A DNA stretch of 64,000 bases, taken from the NCBI GenBank assembly GCA_036785705.1, contig JAWUZG010000354.1, positions 248,001-312,000 of the forward strand, read 5' to 3'. Shown here piece by piece: positions 25,235-37,200 of the stretch; position 1 is the first letter of the stretch, and the number at the start of each line of letters is the position of its first letter. The DNA comes from Acanthornis magna. Lineage: Eukaryota > Chordata > Aves > Passeriformes > Acanthizidae. Position numbers and translations under genes: made by a program. The notes under the pieces were generated by a model that saw only the letters and a program-made list of their open reading frames with translations, searched no databases and was not told the origin of the DNA.

Positions 25235-26990
25235 GTACATACAATTAATATCTATATAATAAAACATAACCAATTTCAGGAAAAAGCAATTATTCCAGGA
25301 ATTCTTAAAATTATTTCCAACATTACAGCAGCTCCATGTATCTCTGCTTTTAGCTGCTGAAGTGGAGTCACGACACCTGCCTCAGCAGACGGCCGTGCAC
25401 GCACTGCAGAGCCACAGGCACCGGCTTGGCTTGTTAATGTGCACTGAGGCTGCTGCTGCTCGGAAGAGGACAGCCACCTCAAGAACAATTATTTTGTCTT
25501 TTAGCACTCCTGTTGCGGTAGCTGCAGCCAAAGCACTTAAAATGCCATCTATTTGCTGCCATCTACAAGTGTCAGGATAGAACTAGAGAAGCACAGACAC
25601 CTATGGTAAATAGGCTTGCCTTTGCAAGCCTAATGGGAGGATGAAAGCCTTGTTTTTTGGGAAAATTAACCTGATGAGTTCTGCTAGTTTGTCCCTTGAA
25701 ACACAACTCACAGGTGAAATAGTGCATCCTCAGAAATGAGGAGCATAATGATGCTTTATTGCTTGAGAAAGCCACATGCCTCTAGAGAATTTGTGTCATC
25801 ATATACCAGGAGTAAGGCTGATGGAGCTGGCTTTAGGCTCTAATAAAGGAGGTGGAAAGAGATGAAAAAACACCATGACAAAAGATGTTTTTGTTGCTTG
25901 TTGAGATTAGCCTGAATCAAAATGTGTTCACAGTTATAATTTCTTCTACAACTGGAAAAAACTGCCAGTAAGAACAGCATGATTTTACTTTCCAATGCCA
26001 CTGTAATTCTTATTCCTATCAAAGGAGGCTGAAAAAATTGACAAGTTATTTCATTAGGAAATGCAGTTAATTTACAGGCAGGGTAATTTTCCCCCTACAA
26101 AATTGTATAATGAGCTTTAAACTCACTAAATAAAGGGTCTCTTCTCTGAGTGATTATGCTTCATTTACACAGGAATTAGTGGTGACTGGACCTCCTTTCA
26201 GAGTAGCTTTAAAAGAGTTACATTACAAAAAAACGTCAACAGCTTTGAAAAATATCCTAACAGTCAACGGACTAAAAAACACTTCTCAGTGCAGCAGTGC
26301 ATACATACATTGTCTTCATAAATATCTTTCAAAGGATAAGCACATAGCCATTAAATCACATACCAGAATCCAGCAAATCTCTAATACTGCTTTCTTATTA
26401 CATTACTCACTTAGGCATTATGCTGATTGAATGTATAGAAAAGCCTAAAAAAACAGATGGACAAGAATGTGAAGGAGCAATACTTTCCTCTTCAAAAATT
26501 GCCCTCACTCTATTCAATGCTAACTATTTATTTATTATATTTATTATGATTTGTTATTATTGTTGTTATTATTATTATTATTTTATCGTGGATTTTTTTA
26601 CTGATTAGTCTGTCTAAAGAATAGACCCTTTGGTTTATAGCCAATTCTTACCAAATGTAGTCTAGTTCAGTTTTCATATAATTAAGTGGTAGCTAGAAAA
26701 CCCCAGCATCTCCAAAATGCACGCATTCTTGGATATTTACATAGAAACTAGGCAGTAGAAACCATTCCCAACAGCAGCATGTTTATGGTATCATGATGGT
26801 AGTAGATATGGCACATAAATAGTGTTTGTCCCTGGCAAGTTACTGAAAGTAATTAAAGTTCCTGTTACCTAGAGCAGTTGACCCTGAGGTTGTGGAAGTA
26901 GGAGAAATATATTTGGAAGTTTCAGTTAAAAATTTCACCTCCCTTTCTTCCTTCGTAGTGTAGGAAGTCCTAATCGTCTTTCCACTGTAC
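25235..26990. other. Non-coding sequence, no gene recognised
   Basis: A slightly GC-richer patch at 25.36-25.56 kb has a few CpG dinucleotides and short open frames on both strands. The rest is A/T-rich with an ATT microsatellite. No gene is recognised. Confidence 0.6.
26524..26586. repeat. (ATT)n microsatellite, imperfect
   Basis: Runs of attt and att/gtt units end in five clean copies of att. This is a simple repeat. Confidence 0.85.
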
Positions 26991-27004
26991 CGCAGAAGTG
27001 AGAT

Positions 27005-27075
27005 TCATAATATTTAAGGTCTGGAAGGGGCCATTTAATCATGAAGCCTGTCCTCCTTTATCATGGCATTTCGTA
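27005..27075 (-). mobile_element. Ancient CR1/L3-like LINE remnant
   Basis: The segment ..atatttaaggtctggaaggg|gccatttaatcatgaagcctgtcctcc.. resembles the reverse complement of an old amniote CR1-type 3' end ('aaggccagaagggaccattagatcatctagtctgacctcctg'), which I know from reptile genomes. Divergence is high, so family assignment is tentative. Confidence 0.5.
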
Positions 27076-27221
27076 AGAGGTCTACGATCACACAGAATCA
27101 GTGACATCTGTGCAAGTGCTTAACTAAATCTAAGCCAAAATATCCTGAGTCGGCACCACAGACCATCACAACAGCACAGTTAGCTTACAGGGAATGGGGA
27201 GAAAATAATTTTAAAAGGAAA

Positions 27222-27234
27222 GGGGGGGGGGGGG
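27222..27234. repeat. Poly-G run of 13
   Basis: Thirteen consecutive G residues are followed by an A-rich stretch and an AGT microsatellite (27,266-27,278). Long G runs are rare and can form G-quadruplex structures. This one lies about 80 bp upstream of the CpG-rich patch. Confidence 0.9.
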
Positions 27235-27309
27235 AAGAAAAAAAGTATAAGAAAAAAGAAAGAGAAGTAGTAGTAGTAAAAATGAATCATGGGAATAATT
27301 GGGATGCAG

Positions 27310-27620
27310 TCCTCGGGAACGTGGCACACCCATCGTGGATGGGGCACCGGCTCCCTTCGAGCAAAACCGGGACATCATTGCCATCCACTGGACAGGAGGG
27401 AGAATGCAGCGCGGGAGCGACACCGAGCACAGGGACAGCGGGCAGAGAAAGGGGCTGGCAGGAACGCCTGGAAAGCCTTCTCGACATCCCTGCTTCACTT
27501 TCACCCTTCACACACCCACCCTGACATGGTCGGGCCTCCCTCGGAAGCCTGGAAGACAAGTCGGAAGGTGTGAAAGTGGATCTGGTAACTAAAGCAGAAG
27601 CCAGCACGGTGCCATGAATA
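27310..27620. promoter_or_regulatory. Small CpG-rich patch, candidate promoter or exon
   Basis: By eye I count about 16 CpG dinucleotides in roughly 300 bp, against very few per kilobase in the flanks. The patch is GC-rich and open in several frames on both strands (118 codons on minus at 27,287-27,643; 94 and 97 codons on plus), as expected of GC-rich DNA without strong coding evidence. The plus strand ends in a donor-like GGAAG|gtgtga near 27,567. The minus strand has a good acceptor-like tract (cttccgacttgtcttccag) ending near 27,552. It could be an orphan CpG island, a non-coding RNA first exon or an old GC-rich insertion. No TATA or initiator element was identified. Confidence 0.35.
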
Positions 27621-28521
27621 CAGCCTGAGTACAGATCTGCCACGAGGAGGGTGAGCTAGAGCTTGAGGCTGCTCTGGCAGGTGACACACATGCTGCCTAC
27701 TTTCCAGCAGCTTTGAAAGAAGGAAACCTTTGGATCAGGCTCCTCATGCAAAGTTACGAATACTTTCTGGAGATTTTATGCCTGGAAGTCATTTGCACGC
27801 TTTGGAATAAAATGACAAGACCAAAGAATTTGAGAGTTACAATGGTTTTCTCTGACAGAGAAGTCTCTACTTCATCTCATAGAAATCCATCCATACATGG
27901 GTGAAACATCAACTTCTGAAAGTGACTGCCTATCTATATGATGTATGCAAAGGAGCATATGCCTCTTGAATACAAATGTAGTAAAGCACCTGTGAAAATG
28001 CTTTTTAAATCATAACCAGTATTTACTGAACTGACACAAACCATTTAAAATAATTTAGATAATAAGCACTATCAAAGAACACGAAATGAACTTACTAATA
28101 CCTACAAAATGATGAGGGACAACTTGCTGACAGTATTGGCACTCAACAAAATTTGGCCACCACAGTAGCTCATATCAACCACTCAACCTACACACTTGGA
28201 TTATGTATTAATTTTGCATGACTGCACATAGTTTTTGGTAGCAACTGGAAGACCTTGGCCACTTGTGGGAGAAGGACGAGTCCACCCCCAGTCTTCCTCC
28301 TCCCTATCCCAGATCCAGGTACTGAGGAGGCAGCTCCCAGATGCTGGGTGAGCCCCGCCATGCTGTGCCACAGAGTCACAAACTGGTGTTTGTTGGTTTA
28401 TATATACTGCACACACTATGCACTGCTCTGATACTTTAGGGAGACTGGGAATTGCTGCTCAATCTGTTTGGATCAGCTGAGTGACTTGAAACAAGCAATT
28501 TCACCCCTCCAGTATTCACTT

Positions 28522-28543
28522 CCCACCCCCCCACCCCCCCCCA
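28522..28543. repeat. C-rich low-complexity run
   Basis: Two C runs, of seven and nine, are separated by a single A. The complementary G runs could stack. No gene is adjacent. Confidence 0.8.
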
Positions 28544-31500
28544 ATAAGGCAATAACAGCAACCTCCTTGGTGTAGCAGCTTCAGACTGTTATTTATAAGA
28601 GGAAACTATTACTGCTGAAATTAAATCCTTACGAACTTCACCCCATATGTGAATAATGCTGGTCCAGGTGCAATTTTCTAACCCATCTTTAGTGTTAGTA
28701 ATTAAAAAACCTTTGTTGGACTCTGTTATGGCCTATGAATGTTTTTTACAGGGCGCTCATCTCTGCTCCTTGACTCTTGTCTTTTCCAGTCAGTTTTTCT
28801 CTCTCATTCAGCAGCAGCCTCCCTAACACTGCCACACTAGTTTAGTCACACCAGCCACTTCATGACCTCTTGCTGCAGCCTTCAGTAACACAGGACTTCA
28901 TTCTGCAGCTTCATGAGCTGGATCATTGTGTTGTTACTCAGACATGCTCACCTGGGACATGGAGAGGCACTGAAGCTTTGCACAGTGCCTGGAACAGAAT
29001 TTTGCTAAAACTCACAGCAACCTTCATTCTCCAAAGTATGCGTAAGACTAAGACACAGCAACAATGCCCCAACACAACTAGCTGCTCTGATTTTTCTGGG
29101 GATTAAGGACCACCTGTAAGAAAAGGAGGGAAGGTTTATTTGCCATTGACCCCAAAGAGTCATTTTTCTTTGGACTCATTCTTCAGAGTATGTGGAAAAG
29201 GCACAGCACATCACTACAGAGCTCTGCAGAGTGAGCTGCACTCACCCTGCAACTGAAGGAAGAGGTTCTTGCATCTCTAACACTAAAGCAAGGGTCCTCT
29301 TTTTGGATACAATCAAGAATTAGTTTTTCAGTTGCAGAAATGCTAAATATGCATAAATACATTTTAAAACTGGGCAGAGACATCCATTCCAAATTCTCAG
29401 CTTTGACATTCCTCACATACTAAGACTCACTTTCTGACGTGCAGAATAACACACATTTCTGTGGTATTTTACCAGTACTAAGCACTATTACAGGCAAATA
29501 GGAACTGATCTATATACCAAAATACACTGCTGAGGATCTGTCATCCCTACTCTATGTATTTCAGATTTTGCTGTTTCTCTGTTCAAACTTCAGACTAGCT
29601 CTGCTTTGATGCCTTGTCCTGAAGCTCACACGTACCTGGTGTGCATTCAAGACTCCCTGAGCACATCCTCTAGTTTAGTCTCATTAAAAAAAAACCATCA
29701 ACTTCACATTCTTCGTGCACTGCTGTTCAACCAAGACCAATCAAAGGGGACCAACTAGGAAATTCACTTCAGAGGAGCATCCCTGATCTGAATTAAAACA
29801 TGAATATAGATGCAGTTGTTGAGACACTCATTTTTGGTGGTCCATTAAGTTTTGACAAATGACCATGTCTCAGTGATAACCACATGGAAGCTCATCATAG
29901 GAATAGGATTTGAATTTTTGTTGTAGTTACATTAGACAATGACTAAACCCGCAAGGACTTTAAGCATATATACTCTGAATTGTTTCCTTCCAAAAAGAGC
30001 TAAATTATTTTCAGACTGTGTTTTATCACAGCTTACTATCTCAGCAGGCACAGCTCCACTGAAACTGCCTTGTTTGCCTCTACAAGATCCTGTGATTTTT
30101 ACTGTCAAAAAAATATGCCAGATTTCCCTATTAGTCACTCACTGAATTACAGGGCATGGGATCCCAGGCATGGCCAGCATATCAGGGGCATCAGCATCCC
30201 TGCTCACAACCAGATTGTGCTGCTTAGCTGAAGGATGAGATCCTGCTCTTGCCCACATTCAGAATGGTCTGGATGTAGAGGAGAGGACCCACACAGTAGC
30301 AGTGCCAGGGCCCAGGTAACCCCCTTGCTCTAAGTGGGGCATAAACATCACTTAAGCTGCCTCTAGTTTGTAGTTTTTCAGCTTCAAAGTCAAGTTAATA
30401 AAATGGCTGTTGTTGTGAAAGCATTACATAGAAAATAATAAAAGCTCAGAAAAAAATTGTAACAGGGAACAGAAATTCCTCCATAAGCCACGACTATGAA
30501 TTTGTCCCAACAAACCATTCTGATCATCACAATTTAGCAGCACCTGATTGCTCAGGGACATTATCTTGGCAGTGTCAGCCCAGACTGTAGGCGAGCACCC
30601 AACATCTTCAAAGCCCCCCCAGAAGTTAGTGTTAATTTGCAACACTGTTGAAAGGGCCTGCAGACAGGAAAAGGGATGAAAAGCACAAAAAGAGGGACAT
30701 CCTCTCGTAAATCCAGATGTGGTCCCTCAGATCTTCCTCCTGAGGCACGCTGACAAAGCAAAGCAGTGAAATTGCCTCTTGTGCTGTTCTATAAATGCTC
30801 CTTCACCCTGGAAACTGGGAAATTTAAACAATATCAGATTGAGACCCTTCCACTCTCAGGAAACCAATCAACAAATTTATTGCTTGATGCAAGTTTTAAT
30901 GTTTAGAAAAGTTAAAAAGAGGGTTTGTTTTAAAGGATGTTAAAGAAATAGTAGGAAACAACCAAAACAGCATCAGTTACCTGTTACATTTCAACAGCTA
31001 CTGAACCATAAAATCTTCAATCAATCCCTTCAACTTTTTTGGCAAGTCAAACACTCAGGTAGTTATCCTCTCACACAAAACAAAGATTTTACATTTTTGG
31101 ATGGAAGAAATTAGTGCCATGTCTTTTTGCTATATAAAATATCCCTTTTGCTATCATTCCTTTTCCAAAGCTTTTAGAAAGCCTAGTGAAAGTGGGAGCA
31201 TACCTTTCACATTATCAAGACAGCACCTAAATTTTCATCTTCCATATTCCAATAAGGCAGCTAGCATAAAACATTTAGAAGCACCATAAGATGGAAATGT
31301 AGCAGGGTAACTCATTGAGAACTGAAAGTCTCAGTTGCATCTCTCAGTCATGCACAGTTCTTATTCTTTCCTTCACTGAGAGAAACACAGTAATGAAAGT
31401 GTTATAAAATGGTGAATATGACAGGTGCAGGTTAAGATGGAGTCAAACAGAGATGAACTGATATTTTATTATTATTTTAATAAATACATAATCTAACTGC

Positions 31501-32499
31501 TTTACTTAGATGCATTGGTTCCAGTGTAACTATTTCTATTGCTTATGATTTTGGTGCTATATGAGAGTAAATCCCTACCATCTAAAGCCAATAGGAGAGC
31601 TAATCTTGACTGCGTATAAAAGGGAAGTATTGTACAATTGCTGAGACAAAGGGAAGAGTACCACCATTTCAGCTGATGATTGCTGTATTACAAATCTTTT
31701 TGCAATGCTGATGACTCTTAGGAAAAGGTAAGGCCTATTTCCTGGCCAGAATTTTGTGTTGCTTCAAAATTAAGAGTACAAGAGCAAAAGAGGTACCAAA
31801 GGAAAAACAACAAAGAAACAGTGCCTGAAATTTTATGGTGAAACTAAATGATCACGGCTGCAGCTTGCTGCCAGTGGAAATGAGAACAGACTTCCCTTTC
31901 CAATACTGTCAGAAAGCCCATCCGGGGAAGATGCCCAACAGTGCCCAAACCAAACCACAGTCAACAGATTACCAGAAGATGATCTTTCTGTTAAGGCTGT
32001 TTTTAATAAACAGGCTCATCCAGAACAGGAGGTGAAAACTCCCATCTTTAGAGCACAAATCTTCATCAGTTTCTTTGAAGAAATAGCTTATTTTCAAGTG
32101 CTTCAGCATAGCAAATCCCAGGTAAAAGCAAATAAGAAAAATGACCTCTAGAAGTATTGTCATAAATCTCATAGGTGTACTCACTAGTCACTTTTCTAGA
32201 AAGTTTCATGCATGTAAGGCATTGCCTTTGAGACCATTTGCCACAATAAAACACAGCTGAAGATGCAAGAAATTTCTCACATATGAGAAAATTTTAATTT
32301 TCATTAATTTTATCTCAGTCTAAATAACCAGTCTCTGGAAAAATTGCACAAAAAATTATTTGACACTTCAAGAATAAGGGATATTATTTTAAAGAGATGC
32401 CTCATATTTTTTCAGAGTGTCTTGTGATAACATTTCAGTTCTCACTTTAACCAAAAGACTTACTGTTTTTGCAGTACGAGAAGCATATATGATATACTC

Positions 32500-32555
32500 C
32501 ATTTCTGGAGTGAAAGGTGAAGTATTTCTGGATATTTCTGGATAAAAGGTGAAAG
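32500..32555. repeat. Short direct repeats (atttctgga)
   Basis: Three copies of atttctgga and two of aaaggtgaa are interleaved within 55 bp. This looks like a small local duplication. Confidence 0.6.
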
Positions 32556-33626
32556 ATATGCAAGACATACATACAATCTTAGGAGAACATATTGAAAGTT
32601 ATGTAAAAAGTACATTAAAAGACTCCACAAGAGAAATAGTGAATTAGCAGGACGACTAGGGAGATTTTTGTTACCTCTGCTGTTCAGAGGTAACTTTTTC
32701 TGCAAAAAAACTGCTAGTGGCTTGAACTGGGATAGCCAAATCCTAGTCAGCAGATCCTTTTAGATTTTCTTAACTCCAGGCCCAACATGTGGCACTAGAG
32801 TAGGAAATCACCTCTTGAAATCCTTTCCTAAAGGGGAACCATGAGCTGAGTCTGCCAGGAAGAACTGTAAGACTCCCCTCCTCACTTCTGAGAGACAGGA
32901 CAAATGAAAACACAAATGAAAAACATCCATTCTTCCTTCCTATTTGTCTAAACCAGCCCTGTAACCCACCTTCAAAAAATTAAATTTTTGGAAAAACAAC
33001 AATGTAACCAACTTAGCAGGCAGGAGATAGAACACTGATGCAAGGTGATAATGGTGTCTCAAAGGGCAGAAGAAATTCAGAGTTGGCCTCTGCAAAGAAG
33101 ATGTAACTCCATGTGCAGACGTGGGTCTAGACAGTTTTAGTGAACATATTTTATTGCTCTGTCAGCCCGTGTTTAAATGTGACTTCACATCTACCTCACT
33201 TTTGCATGTGCATACAAAAATATGCATTTTTTAAAAAAAATCTCAGAGAAAAAAGTGTTAGCTGATGTAGAGCAATAATCCTGTGGCAGAACAGTTTACA
33301 AAAGATGACAGAAAGCAGGCAGCACAAGTAAACCTCTGGAGAAGATGCCATGGGAAAATGAGAAAAGCTTAGTCAAAGAAGATCAGATAATTAGGGCACT
33401 GTTATAAAAAACACAAATGAATTACTGAAATTTAAAACAAACATAGACTAGGTCATAAACTTACTGGTGTCATTAATGCACGGCGAAGTTGAAAGAAAAA
33501 TCCTCCACGACTAAGGATGAGCGAGTTGTGTGAACAGTTAAAGAGAACAATATGAATTCAAAATAAAAATGTCCCCAAGAGAAAAAAAAAAAATCCACCT
33601 GTGAAGAGAAGAAAGGAAAAAATCTT

Positions 33627-33662
33627 ACTAAAAAAACAAACCAAACCAAACAAAAACCCCCC
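33627..33662. repeat. (AAACC)n-like low-complexity tract
   Basis: Imperfect aaacc/aaac units end in a C run. This is a simple repeat. Confidence 0.65.
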
Positions 33663-34154
33663 CATCAAGTAAGAATTCTATGGAGTTGAGTGACAACAAA
33701 AAAAAAAAAACTTCTACAAAGTTAAAACTACAGGGAGGAAAACACAGTCACTTTCTAAGAGGATCAAGTGCTCAAACAGCATCAGTGTCAAGTGCGGAGA
33801 GCCTATCAGTCTTACCACAAGAAAAAATGTGCCATGTACACTTATTAATTCCCAACACTGCAGTGCAAAGCTGTAACACCTTTCACAGTATATTAACAGT
33901 ATAACAACTGCTTCTGGAGAGGCTGGGAAGTTAAAAAGCTAAAACTGAACATTTGAATTTTAAAGTTTGCTTGGGCAGCAACTGAGTACCATACTAAGAC
34001 TTTAAAATAATGAGAGCAGTGATATACACCAGAAAAACTGGATTTATTTTATAACACCTGTGCACCCACAGGGGATGGCAAGCCTTGTCAGAGCCCTGAG
34101 AGTGGCTGAGGATATCTTTTCACACTATTGCTACTATTAGGGTCACTTCACCAC

Positions 34155-34210
34155 TATTGGCTTGGACTACATGGTCTCCAGAGGTCCCTTGCAACTATTC
34201 TGTGATTATT
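34155..34210 (+). mobile_element. CR1 LINE 3' tail
   Basis: The segment ttggactacatggtctccag followed by aggtcccttgcaactattctgtgatt is the standard CR1 terminal sequence. Only the last ~55 bp are recognisable. Confidence 0.85.
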
Positions 34211-37200
34211 TCCCCAGCTGAAGGGGAAGGGAACTGACACAGGCATATTTTAGGAAGCAAGATCTAAGATCTGTTCATTATACTGCATAAATAAGAACTC
34301 AGTGTTAATAGTATTTTCATCAAGCCAAAGACTGGATAAGCATTAGAGCCTTAGTTATCCTGTGGCAGAAAAAGTTATAGGGACACTAAAGTTTACACAC
34401 TGCATTTGTGTGTGAGATTTTAATTTAGTTAAAACAACTTCCAAGATTACTATAACTGAAAGGAGTTGAGAATAAAAAATAAACCTTCATTTGTTTACTG
34501 TGTTTAAAGTAAATATTGTTTGCTCAACTTCCTTGAAATATTGCCAAGAGTATTTGTATTTATTTCTTCCTCTAACAGATGAATAACACTTCAAGGAGAA
34601 AAATATAAACCCAATGACATCTTCAAACATTCTGATTAGCATCTGAAACAAATGCTATTGTATGATTAACCCCCTACTTTGTCTATTCCCTTTAAAGAAC
34701 AAAACAGGAGTTTAATTTTAGTTTTGCTAATTACAAAATATACTTACCATAAATTGTTGACTATCCAGTTCTAAGTGCTACTTACCTGTAAAACAAATCA
34801 AACAAAGAGTTACTTAACAGTGCAATAAACTACACAGGAGTGTGGATATAATTTAGGTGGCTTGATGATCATTCCTTTTTTGATTACCAGAGTTAAATGA
34901 AAAAATGGAGTGAACCCAAGGATTCAGGAAAAAAAATAAGAACTCCAGCTGGAACACTGATATGCAACTGGAAAGCTCAGTCTCAGCAAAAGCACTTTAT
35001 GACTTGAACTTCACTGCCCCCAAGGTGAAGGGAAAATGGCCAAAACTAAAACTTGCTTGTTCTGACTCTCAGAATTGCTTCTGTCCCACCTAAGATGAGC
35101 ATCTGTAACACGGGATACAAGCTCTTTATGAGGTACAGTCTCCAGCGTATTCCCTTTCAGACTAAACTTCACAGGAACCACAAACCAATATTGCTTATAT
35201 TACAAAGAATTTCACAACTTAAATGAGTTAACTAGCAAACTCCACTAAGGCCTTTACATGCTCACTGAGAGTTGGGTAAGGGTAGGGCCATTACTGCATT
35301 TGACATTGCTGTGTCTTGGCTTCATTTTTCTTCTAAAAAACTTTCCTTCTTAAAAGAATAAAATTAAACTATAAGCATCTGTTACTCTCTCTCTGTCAAA
35401 GGTGACAATTGCAAGGCTGCAAGTACTTAATAGTGGTATCTTTAATAATCAAACAGTGATAGAAATATTGGTTGGAAGGAGCCTCTAGATGTCATCCAGT
35501 CCAACTTCCTTTATTGGGAGTGCATAAAATTAGATAAATTCTTGAGTTTAGTGTTCTTTGAAATAGAACTATCAAACAGGAGCTAAATACAGGAAAAACC
35601 CCTGTTTCATTAACAAAATATTACAACTAAACAGTTCGCAATATGTATTGCAGTCAGACACTGCATATTTTTATGGCAGAAACTCTGATATTGTGGTACT
35701 TAGAGATACAAAGGCTTGAAGGTAATAAAGTTAACAGCTTATTCATTCAAACTCCAACTTTTGCAGGAAATTGTCTGAATACTCTTTGGCATAGAGCATC
35801 TTTGATACTGTTATACCAAATACATGTTATTTATCCCTTAAATCATAAAATGTGTTTGAATATGCCAATTTCTTTTTAATACATAATCCATACCATATCA
35901 AAATTCAGGCTTTTACTACATATACGTGATGTCCAAATTCTAAATACATAGACCCATGCTGCATTCACACTGGGGTCTTGGCAGCTTCCATAACAGAGAA
36001 CTCTCACAAGTGGACCAAAAGTTCAGTTAGAAATATCATGTATTACAATCCACCATGGCAATGATGTCTTTTGCTTTGAAGATTTAAAATAAAATACAAA
36101 TTTGAACAAGAAAACCTGTCAAAACAAAAAAAGATATTTGGGGAAGAAGAAAAAATAAATAAAAATCACTGGGATGAAGGAAGAAGGAACAGTGTGGCCT
36201 TAAAAATAGCAAGAAATTCTCTCTAATAGCTTTGCCACTGATCATACCATAACCCTTGTTAAATGCATTTCATCTCAGCTCAAAATTTGAAACAGGTCTC
36301 ATTTGCAGTCAAAATAAATCCAGAAAAGCTTCATAGGGATATTTCTCATCTAAGCTAAGTTTGTTAATCAATCATGCTAAAGAGTATAGAAAAACAATCT
36401 TTAGATTCCTGACTATCTGGAACAATTTTTCATATCTTGAATTCTCCATGTGATGTAAGGATATTAATACAATACACTATTCACAACATTATGACATATT
36501 ATAATTATCTCCATGGATGCCAGAAACAATTTTGACCATTGTGATAGACTGGGTACTACCTAAAAGAAACAAACCCAGTATATATTTTAAAATATATGGG
36601 TACAAGTGCACTATACTTAGATCATACTGACAAAAACTTGAAGAAAGTCAAGGGCAGCTGGGGCTGGGAAAGGATGATGCCAATTTAAACTTTAAGATTG
36701 ACAGCTCTGTTTGGGATAAGGAAAGCGGAGTGGATCTTATTCAGCAAGGGAAAATCACTATGGGGGAAGAGAAGATGTAGGAGTAATATATTAAAAATAA
36801 ATATGGAACTTGAGGGCATGTTTAATGTAAAGCAAGCAAAATGCTTTGCTAAAAAATGTGGCCTTTGTGGTCTTTTGAAACTATTACCATAATTTTTTTT
36901 TCTCCCCTTGAGCTAAGTTCTTAAGCAGACATTAAAATAGTTGTAAATGGTAATTAGTATTCAGAAACACATTTTAGCACGAGAAATAGAAATGTGCTCT
37001 GAGGAGCTCAGCCTTGCTGCCCTGGGACAGCTCTGTCCCTGACACCAAACATGGACAAACAGCTTCCCAAGGCTTTACACTGTCCACGGTCACAATGTGA
37101 CACCAGTGCCCACTCCTGCATGAGTAAAGTCCTGGGAAACCCAAAAAAAGCCAGCGAGTGCCAGTGAAGGCTCTGGGGGACACAGACACACAGGTCTGCC

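Larger units (their letters stand above)
27700..34140. other. Non-coding sequence, no gene recognised
   Basis: A/T-rich. It holds a C-rich run at 28.52 kb, short direct repeats at 32.50-32.55 kb (three copies of atttctgga) and an A-rich AAACC tract at 33.63 kb. Open frames are short and unremarkable. Confidence 0.6.
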
